Source: Kitasatospora gansuensis (GTDB lineage Bacteria; Actinomycetota; Actinomycetes; Streptomycetales; Streptomycetaceae). Taken from it: a stretch of 64,000 nt of DNA. Each line of letters begins with the position of its first letter. The first letter of the stretch is position 1. Location of the stretch: the NCBI RefSeq assembly GCF_014203705.1, contig NZ_JACHJR010000001.1, positions 3,658,001 to 3,722,000 of the forward strand, written 5' to 3'. Positions 33,630 to 44,368 of the stretch are shown piece after piece. The notes under the pieces were generated by a model. It made no database searches. It saw only the letters and a program-made list of their open reading frames with translations, and was not told the origin of the DNA. A program made the position numbers and the translations under genes.

Positions 33630-34581
33630 CGCGGCCGCCGCGGAGCAGCCAGCCGAGCTGGAACAGGGTTTCGGCGTCGTGGAGTTCGCGGAGGCGGGAG
33701 ATGTGCCCGGCGACGGTGCGTTCGCTGAGGCCGAGGCGGGTGGCGATGGTGCGCTGGGTGAGGCCGGTCGCGAGCAGGCGGCCGATCTGTTCGTCGACCG
33801 GGCGTTCGTCGGCGCAGGTGTCGGCGTCGCTCCACTTGACGCGTTCGGCGCGGGCCCAGTCGCGCTCGAAGCCGCCGATCAGGAAGGCGACCACGGCCGG
33901 GTCCTCGACGAAGGCGGCGCTGCTGTGGTCGGCGGCGGCCGGGACCACCGCGACGGTCCGGTCGAAGATCATCGCCCGCTTGAAGGGCTCACCCAACACC
34001 CGGACCCGCATCCCGAGTTCGCCGATCGCGGCGGCGTAGCGGACGGTGGACTGGTCGGTCCGGACGGACGGTTCGTAGAGCGCCCGGACGGTGCCGCCCC
34101 GAGCGGCGAACTCGTGGGCCCTGGCCACCGCGCGGTCGAGCTGGGCGGCCGGCAGCGGGCCGCCGGGCTGGGCGAGCAGGATCTCCTCCCGGGCGCCGGC
34201 CTCCAACTCCCGCATCCGGTGCACGATGTCGGCGGCGTCGTGCACGTGCCGGACCACGCTGGAGCGGACCGAGCGGCGTGGGGCGCTCTCGTACACCTTC
34301 GTCAACTCGCCGAGCAGGATGGGCAGTTCTTCGGCCTCGACCAGCAGTCTGGTGCCGGCGGAGCGGAGTTCGGCGCTGATCCGGGCGCCGACGGTGCGCG
34401 GGTTGACGGCGGTGTAGCCGAGGCCCTGGGCGCTGCCGATCAGCAGGCCGCTCGCCAGCAGCCGGGCCAGCGCGTCCTGGTCGGCCGTGGCGGCCATCGC
34501 CAGGGTGATCCGGCCGCCCTGGGCGAGGACGTCCAGGTAGAGCTCGCGTTCGGCCTCGTCCGGCAGCCGTACCTCGGTCAC
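33622..34581 (-). CDS. LuxR-tailed regulator (paralogue 4)
   Basis: This 319-residue protein starts at the GTG opening VTEVRLPDEAERELYLDVLA, which overlaps the upstream stop by 4 nt (GTGA). The middle region has EEILLAQPGGPLPAAQLDRA and FKRAMIFDRTVAVVPAAADH. The HTH is LTQRTIATRLGLSERTVAGH and the end is LFQLGWLLRGGRDA. It is more divergent from paralogues 2 and 3 than they are from each other. The open frame extends far upstream without protein character, and the coupled GTG is the sensible start. Confidence 0.72.
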   Translation of the reverse strand: MTEVRLPDEAERELYLDVLAQGGRITLAMAATADQDALARLLASGLLIGSAQGLGYTAVNPRTVGARISAELRSAGTRLLVEAEELPILLGELTKVYESAPRRSVRSSVVRHVHDAADIVHRMRELEAGAREEILLAQPGGPLPAAQLDRAVARAHEFAARGGTVRALYEPSVRTDQSTVRYAAAIGELGMRVRVLGEPFKRAMIFDRTVAVVPAAADHSSAAFVEDPAVVAFLIGGFERDWARAERVKWSDADTCADERPVDEQIGRLLATGLTQRTIATRLGLSERTVAGHISRLRELHDAETLFQLGWLLRGGRDA

Positions 34582-35534
34582 TTCGCCCTCCCCCGCATCT
34601 GCCAGCCGAGCTGGAACAGGGTCTGCGCGCCGTACTGCTCGCGCAGCCGGGCGATGTGGCCGGCCACGGTCCGTTCGCTCAGCCCGAGCCGGGTGGCGAC
34701 CGCCCGCTGGGTCAGGCCGGCGGCGAGCATCCGGCCGACCCGGTAGGCGGCGGCCTGGAGCGGCGACCCGGTGCCCAGCCGGGACCAGTCGACAGTCTCG
34801 GCCCGGCCCCAGTCCCGCTGGTAGACCGCGACCAGGAAGGCGACCGCGGTGGGGTCGGAGATGAAGGCGGCCCGGCCGTGGTCGTCCGCGGCGGGCACCA
34901 CGGCCACCGTGCGGTCGATGATCAGCATCCGCTGGAAGCACTCGTCCAGGATCCGCAGTTCCGAGCCCTGCTCGGACATCGCGACGGCGTAGTCGACCGT
35001 GGCGGGCTCGGTCAGCGCACCGGGCTGGTAGACGGTGCGGAGCCGGATGCCGCGCCGGCGCAGGGCCAGGTCCTGTTGCCGGGCCAGCACCAGGGTCTCC
35101 GGGTGCCGGGGGCCGGGCTGGGCGGCGAGCAGTTCGGTGCGGCACTCGGAGAGCAGTTCGGCGATCCGCTGCCGGATCTGCTCCCGGCCGTCGACGCAGG
35201 TGGACCGGGCGGGTTCGAGGACCACCCGCGGGGTGGACTCGTACGCCCGGGTGAGCCCGCTGAGCGCGTCGGGCAACTCCTCGGCGCGGAGCAGCAGTCT
35301 GGTCGCCGCCGAGCGCAGTTCGGTGCAGAGCCGCTCGCTGACCGAGCGCGGGCTGACGGCCACGTAGGTGCTGTCGAGGGCGTTGGGCAGCACCAGCCCG
35401 GAGTCGACCAGCTGGTCGAGGGCGGCGCGGTCGGCCTCGGGGAGCTCGGCGAACGGGAGCCGGCCGCCGTTGGACAGGATCGAGAGGTAGAGCTCGCGGG
35501 CGGTCTCGTCGGGGAGCTCCTCGGTGGAGGCCAT
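34578..35534 (-). CDS. LuxR-tailed regulator (paralogue 5, first gene of operon)
   Basis: This 318-residue protein starts at ATG (MASTEELPDETARELYLSIL) with an aggaggtg site upstream. The middle part carries RTELLAAQPGPRHPETL and FQRMLIIDRTVAVVPAADDH. The C-terminal HTH is LTQRAVATRLGLSERTVAGH, followed by LFQLGWQMRGRAK. As the first gene of four overlapping paralogues it would set the transcription of all. The upstream ~400-nt region must hold the promoter. No receiver, PAS or kinase-like domain is present. Confidence 0.74.
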   Translation of the reverse strand: MASTEELPDETARELYLSILSNGGRLPFAELPEADRAALDQLVDSGLVLPNALDSTYVAVSPRSVSERLCTELRSAATRLLLRAEELPDALSGLTRAYESTPRVVLEPARSTCVDGREQIRQRIAELLSECRTELLAAQPGPRHPETLVLARQQDLALRRRGIRLRTVYQPGALTEPATVDYAVAMSEQGSELRILDECFQRMLIIDRTVAVVPAADDHGRAAFISDPTAVAFLVAVYQRDWGRAETVDWSRLGTGSPLQAAAYRVGRMLAAGLTQRAVATRLGLSERTVAGHIARLREQYGAQTLFQLGWQMRGRAK

Positions 35535-35880
35535 GTGCGGTGCACCTCCTGCCGTCGCTCACCCATGGGTCCGTCCCGCCCATGATCCCCCAGGGATGAT
35601 CCGACGCGTCCCCCGGAGCCCTGAGGCCCGGGGAACCCGTCGATCTCACGCCGGTCAAAGCGCTTCCAGCGAGGCGGAGCAGCAACGCCTCGCCGACTCC
35701 GGACCGGGGCCATCACCACACATGGCGATCCGGCCGGGGCTCCACTTCGTTGCACCGGCACGCGTACGTACCGGGGCACCCCCGTAGCGGAGCAAGTCGC
35801 CGTTCACGGGCTGCGGTTGCCCGGACGACCTTGGCGTGGTTCCACCCTCACAGCGGGGCGGCCGGTGAACAAGGGGCGCC
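35535..35880. other. Upstream region of the regulator operon
   Basis: About 350 bases have no credible gene on either strand. The Shine-Dalgarno site of the first regulator is at its left end. I found no convincing operator repeats or promoter hexamers to report. Confidence 0.45.
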
Positions 35881-35918
35881 CGACTGCATGTTCCCGCAAG
35901 TGCAGGAACCTGCAGTCG
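35881..35918 (-). terminator. Stem-loop downstream of the TDT transporter gene
   Basis: Nested arms cgactgca / tgcagtcg and gttcc / ggaac form a hairpin about 19 nt past the minus-strand stop. Confidence 0.5.
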
Positions 35919-35936
35919 GTGCGGCCGGACGGGCCG

Positions 35937-37040
35937 TCAGGCCGCCTGCAGCCGGCCGAGCAGCCGGCCGTCGAGCAGGCCGCCCAGGGTACGCACCAGG
36001 GCGACCGCCCAGGCGGTGACCAGCAGCAGGTAGAGCGCCACGGCCAGGCCGGTGAAGCCGTCGAAGCCGGTGTGCCGGGCGAGACCTGCGGTGCCGGTGA
36101 CCATGGTGCCGACCGGGAAGGTGAAGGCCCACCAGGTCATCGCGAAGGGCATCTCGGCCCGCAGCGCCCGCAGGTTGGCGGTGAGCGCCACCCCGAGCCA
36201 GAGCACCCCGAAGCCGGTCATCGCGACGCCGTACAGGATCGCGAAGCCGAGGGCGAGCCCGGCCAGCGCGGGGGCCACCGACTTGGCGGCGTCGGCCAGC
36301 TGGTTGACGGCGGTGGTGGACTGGCCGAGCGGGCCGAGCACCAGGAACAGCGAGGGGGTCAGCACCAGGGCGGGCAGCTTGCTGTGCACCAGACCGGCGA
36401 AGACCACCGGCAGCACCAGCAGGGTGCCGAGCAGGCTGGCGCCGAACAGGGCGTAGCAGCCGTACAGCATGGTGGAGCCGAGCGCGGCGGGCAGGTGCGG
36501 GATCAGGGCGGGGCCGAGCGCGGCGGCGACCATCGGGGCGACCACGGGGAGCAGCCAGGTGGGGTTGGCCTTGAGGGCGGAGACCCGGTGCCGGGTGATC
36601 ATCAGGTACGGGATGCCGGCCGCCACCAGGACGGCGTAGAGGGTGCCGACGGTCCACAGCACCAGGTCGATCGCGACCGCGGCCTCGGTGCCGATCAGCC
36701 GGGAGCCGAGGGTCAGGGTGCCGAAGCCGACCGCGATCAGGGCCATCGGGGGACAGCCGTAGAAGACCGCGGTGGCGGGCTCGTCCAGCAGCTGTTCGCG
36801 GGCGGTGGCCCGGTGCTTGGTGAGGTGCACCGCGCGGCCGGTCACCAGGGCCGCCAGGGCGAGGAAGGAGAGCGCCCAGACCGCCTCGCCGAAGCCGATC
36901 AGGCCGGGGAGGTGGACCGGGAGGGCGCCGGCCGCGTTGGCGACGATCGCGGTGCCCATGACGGCGGCGTACCAGTTGGGGCCGAGCCGGCCGAGGTCGA
37001 GGCCGTAAGCGGCGGTGCGGGGTGCGGTGAGGGTGGCCAT
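35937..37040 (-). CDS. TDT-family transporter (TehA/SLAC-like)
   Basis: This 367-residue membrane protein has about ten helices. It starts RLGPNWYAAVMGTAIVANAA and contains FAMTWWAFTFPVGTMVTGTA, the family hallmark near the last helices. TDT proteins are anion channels or exporters (tellurite/dicarboxylate, sulfite, malate, chloride). The substrate is not evident. It is divergent from a LysR regulator 70 nt away with a palindrome between them, the classical arrangement for a LysR-controlled transporter. Confidence 0.8.
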   Translation of the reverse strand: MATLTAPRTAAYGLDLGRLGPNWYAAVMGTAIVANAAGALPVHLPGLIGFGEAVWALSFLALAALVTGRAVHLTKHRATAREQLLDEPATAVFYGCPPMALIAVGFGTLTLGSRLIGTEAAVAIDLVLWTVGTLYAVLVAAGIPYLMITRHRVSALKANPTWLLPVVAPMVAAALGPALIPHLPAALGSTMLYGCYALFGASLLGTLLVLPVVFAGLVHSKLPALVLTPSLFLVLGPLGQSTTAVNQLADAAKSVAPALAGLALGFAILYGVAMTGFGVLWLGVALTANLRALRAEMPFAMTWWAFTFPVGTMVTGTAGLARHTGFDGFTGLAVALYLLLVTAWAVALVRTLGGLLDGRLLGRLQAA

Positions 37041-37087
37041 GACTCCACCGTGCCGCCCGGAACGATCATCCGGTAGCGCAGCGTGCC

Positions 37088-37101
37088 CTATGAGCACATA
37101 G
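37088..37101. promoter_or_regulatory. LysR-type box between transporter and regulator
   Basis: The perfect palindrome ctatg-agca-catag lies in the 70-nt divergent promoter region, 10 nt before the LysR start. It fits the LysR T-N-A dyad pattern. Confidence 0.55.
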
Positions 37102-37110
37102 CCTGACCCT

Positions 37111-38013
37111 ATGCCCCTCTCCCCGCGTGTCCCCGAGCTCGGCGCCCTGGAACTGCTGCTCGCGGTGGCCAGGCTGGGCAGCGTCGGCCGGGCGGCGGCC
37201 GAGCTGGGGGTCAGTCAGCCCGCCGCCAGCGCACGGATCAAGGGCATGGAGCGGCAGATCGGGGTCCCGCTGCTGGAGCGCTCGCCGCGCGGCTCGCGGC
37301 CGACCGAGACCGGCCGGGTGGTGGTCGAGTGGGCCCGCAACGTGGTCGAGGCGGCGCAGGCGCTGGACGCCGGGATCGACGCGCTGCGCGAGCGCCGGGA
37401 CGCCCGGCTGACCGTGGTGGCCAGCCTGACCGTGGCCGAGTACCTGATGCCGGGCTGGCTGCTGGCGCTCCATCAGGTCAGCCCCGACACCTCGGTGACC
37501 CTGCGGACCGCCAACTCGGCGGACGTCGCCGCCCACGTGCTGGCCGGGGACGCCGACCTCGGCTTCGTGGAGGGCCCGACCACCCCGCCCGGCCTGGGCG
37601 GCGCGGTGGTGGCGGCGGACCGGCTGGTGGTGGTGGTCGCGCCCAGCCACCCCTGGGCCCGCCGCCGTACGCCGCTGACCGGCGCCGAGCTGGCCGCCAC
37701 CGCGCTGGTGCTGCGCGAGCCGGGCTCGGGCACCCGGGAGGTCCTGGAGCAGGCCCTGGCCCCGTACGGCGGAGCCGCCAAACCCCGGCTGGAGCTGGCC
37801 TCCTCGACCGCGTTGAAGGCGGCCGCGATGACCGGCGCCGGGCCGGTCTGCCTGAGCGAGCTGGCGGTCATCGAGGAGCTGGCCACCGGTCGGCTGGTGG
37901 CCGTCCCGGTGGAGGGGGTGGACCTGGCCCGGCCGCTGCGCGCGGTCTGGCCGGCCGGTCACCGCCCGGCCGGACCGGCCCGCGAACTGCTCGGCCTGAC
38001 CCGGAAACGCTGA
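37111..38013 (+). CDS. LysR-family transcriptional regulator
   Basis: In this 300-residue protein, the N-terminal HTH is LELLLAVARLGSVGRAAAEL with VSQPAASARIKGME. A linker helix and a periplasmic-binding-like effector domain follow (LTVVASLTVAEYLMPGWLLA, DLGFVEGPTTPPGLGGAVVA). The effector domain resembles CysB/CbbR-like LysR proteins. It very likely controls the divergent TDT transporter and itself through the palindrome in front of it; the effector is unknown but could be the transported anion. Confidence 0.85.
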   Translation: MPLSPRVPELGALELLLAVARLGSVGRAAAELGVSQPAASARIKGMERQIGVPLLERSPRGSRPTETGRVVVEWARNVVEAAQALDAGIDALRERRDARLTVVASLTVAEYLMPGWLLALHQVSPDTSVTLRTANSADVAAHVLAGDADLGFVEGPTTPPGLGGAVVAADRLVVVVAPSHPWARRRTPLTGAELAATALVLREPGSGTREVLEQALAPYGGAAKPRLELASSTALKAAAMTGAGPVCLSELAVIEELATGRLVAVPVEGVDLARPLRAVWPAGHRPAGPARELLGLTRKR

Positions 38014-38031
38014 AGACCCTTACTCCGCAAA

Positions 38032-38052
38032 GTTGAGCGGGGTAGACTCAAC
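38032..38052 (+). promoter_or_regulatory. HAIR element, clpB promoter
   Basis: The sequence gttgag-N9-ctcaac contains the HspR core ttgag-N8-actca, identical in layout to the dnaK box at 25039. It ends about 40 nt before the clpB GTG. Confidence 0.8.
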
Positions 38053-38092
38053 TTGTCGAACAGTCCGCCTGTCATAGAGGAGGCCGCCCGCA

Positions 38093-40711
<2,619 letters not shown>

Positions 40712-40717
40712 CCTCGT

Positions 40718-40757
40718 ATTCGCGGCCCGGGTGCCCCCTGTGTCCCGGGCCGCGAAT
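40718..40757 (+). terminator. Terminator of clpB
   Basis: A perfect 14-bp stem (attcgcggcccggg / cccgggccgcgaat) with a 12-nt loop lies 6 nt after the stop. Confidence 0.8.
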
Positions 40758-40830
40758 GAGGCAGGATGGTGCCTGGAAGGGCGGCCCCTCATTGCCAGCC
40801 ACCCTTGTGCACTGAGAAGAGGACCCCCTG

Positions 40831-41376
40831 ATGAGCATCGACCCGTCGTCCATCCCCTCGTTCGGCGCCCCGCAGGGCGGCCAGCCGGGCCCCTCCGGCC
40901 CGCCGCCGATCGTGGTGCCGGACCAGGCGCTGGTCACCCAGTTGCTGGACCAGATGCAGCTCAAGCACGTCGTGGACGACGAGGGTGACCTCACCGCGCC
41001 GTGGGACGGCTTCCGCGTCTACTACATGTTCCGTGGCGAGCAGAAGGAGCTCTTCGCGGTCCGTGCCTTCTACGACCGGTCCTACCCGCTCGAGGACAAG
41101 GGCGAGATCCTTGACCTGATCGACGAGTGGAACCGCGAGACCCTCTGGCCGAAGGTCTACACGCACACCCACGAGGACGGCGTGGTCCGTCTCATCGGTG
41201 AGTCCCAGATGATCGTCGGCACCGGCGTGAACCTGGAGTACTTCGTCACCACCACCGCCAACTGGACCCAGGCCGCGGTCGGGTTCGAGCAGTGGATCGT
41301 CGAGCGCCTCGGCCTCCAGAAGGAGATCGAGAGCGAGAACGGCGAGGGCGACGCCGCCCCCGGCGACGAGGCCTGA
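40831..41376 (+). CDS. YbjN-domain protein
   Basis: This 181-residue soluble protein has, after a Pro/Gly-rich N terminus, the YbjN/T3SS-chaperone-like fold: LVTQLLDQMQLKHVVDDEGD, LFAVRAFYDRSYPLEDKGEI, LIDEWNRETLWPKVYT. It ends in an acidic tail. YbjN-like proteins are conserved in actinomycetes; they are thought to act as chaperone-like adaptors, but no reaction is known. A terminator follows. Confidence 0.8.
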   Translation: MSIDPSSIPSFGAPQGGQPGPSGPPPIVVPDQALVTQLLDQMQLKHVVDDEGDLTAPWDGFRVYYMFRGEQKELFAVRAFYDRSYPLEDKGEILDLIDEWNRETLWPKVYTHTHEDGVVRLIGESQMIVGTGVNLEYFVTTTANWTQAAVGFEQWIVERLGLQKEIESENGEGDAAPGDEA

Positions 41377-41390
41377 TCCCCCGCGCAGCT

Positions 41391-41431
41391 GCGGAACGGC
41401 CCGCTCCCCACCTGGGGGCGGGCCGTTCCGC
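41391..41431 (+). terminator. Terminator of the YbjN-like gene
   Basis: The perfect 14-bp arms gcggaacggcccgc / gcgggccgttccgc lie about 15 nt after the stop. Confidence 0.8.
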
Positions 41432-41457
41432 ATGTCCGGCCGCAGGACCTCTTGCAG

Positions 41458-41475
41458 ATACCTTCCGGCCGGTAT
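41458..41475 (+). promoter_or_regulatory. Shared TetR-type operator, copy 1
   Basis: The dyad atacc-N8-ggtat, with an A/T-rich stretch directly downstream, lies upstream of the monooxygenase-like gene. The same dyad with the same spacing occurs at 42846-42863 in front of the TetR gene. Confidence 0.7.
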
Positions 41476-41569
41476 ATTTTCTCTCTCACCCCGCCACGTG
41501 ATCATCCGGTCACGGTGTGGCGGGGGCCGCCGGGGCCTGGGGAGGGCCCGCGAGGAGGGGACCACGCGC

Positions 41570-42718
41570 ATGACCGTCAGCACGCTTCTGCCCACCGCAC
41601 CGCACCACACCGCACCGGCCGTCACCCCGGAGGGCGTGGCCGCACTGGCACGCCGCTCCGGCCCGGCCGTGGAGGACGCCCGCCGGCTCACCCCCGAACT
41701 CGCCGGGGCGCTGTCGGAGGCCGGCTTCGCCCGGCACTTCGTGCCCCGCCGCTGGGGCGGCACCGCCGGCACCTTCCGCGCGCTGGTCGCCGGGACCGCG
41801 ACCGTGGCCGAGGGCTGCGCGGCCACCGCCTGGTGCGGCGCGCTCTACGCGGCCCACGGCCGGCTCGCCGCCTACCTCCCGGAGGCCGGGCAGCGCGAGC
41901 TCTGGGGCGCCTCCCCCGACGTCCGGATCGCCGCCGCCGTGGTGCCGCCGTCCGGCACGGCGGTCCGGGTGGGCGAGGGCTGGCGGCTGTCGGGCGAGTG
42001 GACGTACGCGAGCGGTGTCGACCACGCGCACTGGGTGCTGCTGGCGAGCCGGGTGGCGGGGGCGGAGATCCGGATCTTCGCGCTGCCCCGGGCGCAGTTC
42101 GAGATCCGGGACACCTGGCGGACCCTGGGCCTGCGCGGGACGGGCTCCAACACCGTGGTGGTCCGGGACGCCTTCGTACCTGACCGGCTGACGCTCACTC
42201 AGAGCGACCTCGGCACGGTGCGGTCCGACGTGGCCCGCTGCCACCGGGTGCCGTTCCCGCTGGTGGCCCAACTCCAGTTCGCCGCACCGATCCTGGGGGC
42301 CGCGCAGGGGGCCCGGCAGATCTGGGCGCAGACGGCGGCCCGCCGGGTCAGGGCGGACGGTCAGCTGACCGCCCAGACCGCCGCCGGGCAGCAGGTGCTG
42401 GCCCGGGCGGCGGGCGAGATCCAGGCGGCCCGGCTGCTCCTCGAGGGCGCCGCCGCGCGGGCCGACGACGGCGTGGTGACCCCGCTGGCGATCGCCGAGA
42501 ACCAGCGGGACTGCGCGCTCGCCGCCGAGCTGGCGGTGGCCGCCGTGGACCGGCTGTTCCGGGCCGGCGGCGCGGCCGGGCAGGCCGACGGGGACCCGGT
42601 GCAGCGCCACTGGCGCGATGTCACGGCGGCCGCCGGGCACGCCGCCCTGCGGTTCGAGACGGCCGCCGCGGCGTACTCCGCCGTCGAGCTGTCCGGCCTC
42701 GGCCGGAGTGCCGACTGA
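41570..42718 (+). CDS. Acyl-CoA-dehydrogenase-fold flavin monooxygenase-like protein
   Basis: This 382-residue protein has the acyl-CoA dehydrogenase fold: LSEAGFARHFVPRRWGG, AEGCAATAWCGALYAAHGRL, GWRLSGEWTYASGVDHAHWV, WRTLGLRGTGSNTVVV. The C-terminal helical domain corresponds to Acyl-CoA_dh_2. The general acid-base Glu of true dehydrogenases is not evident. The TAWC/HG pattern is that of group D flavin-dependent hydroxylases, which use reduced flavin from a partner reductase. It may tailor the cluster product, or belong to a separate TetR-controlled unit. The ATG follows gaggagggg. Its promoter carries the dyad shared with the TetR gene. Confidence 0.7.
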   Translation: MTVSTLLPTAPHHTAPAVTPEGVAALARRSGPAVEDARRLTPELAGALSEAGFARHFVPRRWGGTAGTFRALVAGTATVAEGCAATAWCGALYAAHGRLAAYLPEAGQRELWGASPDVRIAAAVVPPSGTAVRVGEGWRLSGEWTYASGVDHAHWVLLASRVAGAEIRIFALPRAQFEIRDTWRTLGLRGTGSNTVVVRDAFVPDRLTLTQSDLGTVRSDVARCHRVPFPLVAQLQFAAPILGAAQGARQIWAQTAARRVRADGQLTAQTAAGQQVLARAAGEIQAARLLLEGAAARADDGVVTPLAIAENQRDCALAAELAVAAVDRLFRAGGAAGQADGDPVQRHWRDVTAAAGHAALRFETAAAAYSAVELSGLGRSAD

Positions 42719-42845
42719 CCCGCCCCATGCACCCAACGGCCTTGGCGGCAGCGTAGTCTGACTGTTCGTCAGAGCAGGCCCACCATCGCCGCGGGCAGAC
42801 GGGTCGAGTGCCATCCAATGCCCGGTTTTGCGTGATTTCAAAACA

Positions 42846-42863
42846 TACCTGTGAGAAGGTATC
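42846..42863 (+). promoter_or_regulatory. Shared TetR-type operator, copy 2
   Basis: The dyad atacc-N8-ggtat lies 38 nt before the TetR start codon and is identical in arms and spacing to 41458-41475. It indicates autoregulation. Confidence 0.7.
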
Positions 42864-42901
42864 TTCGAGCCGAAGTCGGCGAGAGGCGGAAGGGCGGTGC
42901 C

Positions 42902-43477
42902 ATGAAGCAGGAGCGCGCGCGACGCACTCGCGAACTGATCCTGGATGCGGCGGCGGAGGAGTTCGCCCTCCAGGGGTACACCAACGCGACCGTACAGGCC
43001 GTGGCCGCCAGAACCGGCATGACCAAGGGCGCCCTCTACGGGCACTTCGGTACCAAGGAGCAGCTGGCCGACGAACTCGTGCGCCAGGCGCAGGAGTTCT
43101 GGTGGCTGCTGATGGACGGCTCCGGGGACGGTGAGGCACCCGCCTTCGAGGTGCTGCGGGGGCTGGTCCTCGGCCTGTCCCGGCAGTACCACGGGAACGT
43201 CCGGATCCGGGCCGCCTTCCGGCTGCTGGTGGACCGGCCGCCCGCCGCCGGGGAGCCGAGCCTGGTCGAGACGGTCGAACGGGACCTGGCCGGCGCGGTC
43301 GAACGGGCCCGGCCGGGCGGGGCCGGCACGGACCTGCCGGCCGAGACGGTCGCCATGGTGCTGCTCGCCATGGTGGTCGGCATCCACCTGATCCGCCGCG
43401 CCGAACCGGAGGCCGAACTGCCGGGCCGGATCGACCAGTTCTGGTCCGTCCTGGCCGAGGCGCTGGTGCGCACCTGA
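42902..43477 (+). CDS. TetR-family regulator, gamma-butyrolactone-receptor-like
   Basis: In this 191-residue protein, the HTH is ILDAAAEEFALQGYTNATVQ then VAARTGMTKGALYGHFGTKE. The pattern TKGALYxHF with a following EQLADELV resembles the ScbR/ArpA group of butyrolactone receptors and their pseudo-receptors. The C-terminal ligand domain (FRLLVDRPPAAGEPSLVETV) is of normal length. It most likely represses itself and the upstream monooxygenase-like gene through the atacc-N8-ggtat dyads. Whether it also governs the peptide cluster to the right is not shown. Confidence 0.75.
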   Translation: MKQERARRTRELILDAAAEEFALQGYTNATVQAVAARTGMTKGALYGHFGTKEQLADELVRQAQEFWWLLMDGSGDGEAPAFEVLRGLVLGLSRQYHGNVRIRAAFRLLVDRPPAAGEPSLVETVERDLAGAVERARPGGAGTDLPAETVAMVLLAMVVGIHLIRRAEPEAELPGRIDQFWSVLAEALVRT

Positions 43478-43490
43478 GCGACGCCACCAC

Positions 43491-43528
43491 GACGGGACCC
43501 CTGGCCGCCGGAGGCCGGGGGTCCCGTC
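43491..43528 (+). terminator. Terminator of the TetR gene
   Basis: Arms of 11 bp (gacgggacccc / ggggtcccgtc) with additional inner pairing lie about 13 nt after the stop. It separates the regulator from the methyltransferase operon. Confidence 0.75.
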
Positions 43529-43673
43529 ATGTTCCCGGGCCGCGCTGCCGGTTGGCCGCCGCTTGGCCGTGGCCTGGTCGTCGCTTGGCGGGCCGCCCGC
43601 AGGCTCTGAGGGCGGGCGGGAACGCAGCCCGACCCGCGAACCACCCGGCGCACCATCGATCTTGGAGGTAAGA

Positions 43674-44345
43674 ATGACCACCGATGTCTCCTACAAGGAG
43701 CTCCAGTACGGCTGGGAGGCGGCCTACCAGCAGCAGACCGACGACGCCCCGCTCTGGCAGGAGGACCCGATCCCGGTCATCCCGCAGGCCATCAAGGCGC
43801 TCACCGCCCGCGAGGTGCGCACCGTGGTCGACCTCGGCTGCGGCGACGGCCGCAACCTGGCCGCGCTGGTCGACGCCGGCTTCACCGCGCTCGGTGTGGA
43901 CATCGCCCCGACCGGTCTGCAGAACGCCAAGCGGATCATCCGTCAGCGCTCGTTCCTGCTCCGCGCCGACGCCACCGAACTCCCGCTGATCGACGCCTCG
44001 GTGGACGCGGTCACCTGCTTCGACGTGTTCGGCCAGATCGAGGACCCGAGCGCGCTGGTCGCCGAGGCCCGCCGGCTGCTGGTCGAGGGCGGCATTTTCG
44101 TGACCAACGCCTTCACCCCCGAGGACCAGACCTACGGCGAGGGCGAGGAGATCGCGCCGAACACCTTCGCCTACAAGGACACCCTCTTCAAGTACTACAG
44201 CGAGGAGGACATCCGGGCGCTCTTCGACGGCTGGGAGATCATCGCGCTCGAGCGGGTCTCCTGGGACGACCCGCCGCACGGCGACTTCCGCCCGTACCCG
44301 CACACCCACGACAACTGGATCGTCTACGCGACCCCCTCGGTCTGA
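43674..44345 (+). CDS. Class I SAM-dependent methyltransferase
   Basis: This 223-residue protein has motif I VVDLGCGDGRNLAALV, an acidic residue after strand 2 (GVDIAPTGLQNAKR), then LLRADATELPLIDASVDAVT and RRLLVEGGIFVTNA. It belongs to the Methyltransf_11/25 type with many small-molecule substrates. A strong ttggagg precedes the ATG. As the first gene of the operon with the SbnA/SbnB pair and next to a SAM-recycling cassette, it is the only methyltransferase seen and the obvious consumer of SAM. The acceptor (N, O or C) is unknown. Confidence 0.85.
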   Translation: MTTDVSYKELQYGWEAAYQQQTDDAPLWQEDPIPVIPQAIKALTAREVRTVVDLGCGDGRNLAALVDAGFTALGVDIAPTGLQNAKRIIRQRSFLLRADATELPLIDASVDAVTCFDVFGQIEDPSALVAEARRLLVEGGIFVTNAFTPEDQTYGEGEEIAPNTFAYKDTLFKYYSEEDIRALFDGWEIIALERVSWDDPPHGDFRPYPHTHDNWIVYATPSV

Positions 44346-44368
44346 CCGGACGGAAGGGATCAGGCGTG

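Noticed and set aside
42757..42773. Dyad tctgac-N5-gtcaga upstream of the TetR gene as its operator
   Set aside because: It is not repeated at the monooxygenase promoter, whereas the atacc-N8-ggtat dyad is; kept only the latter.
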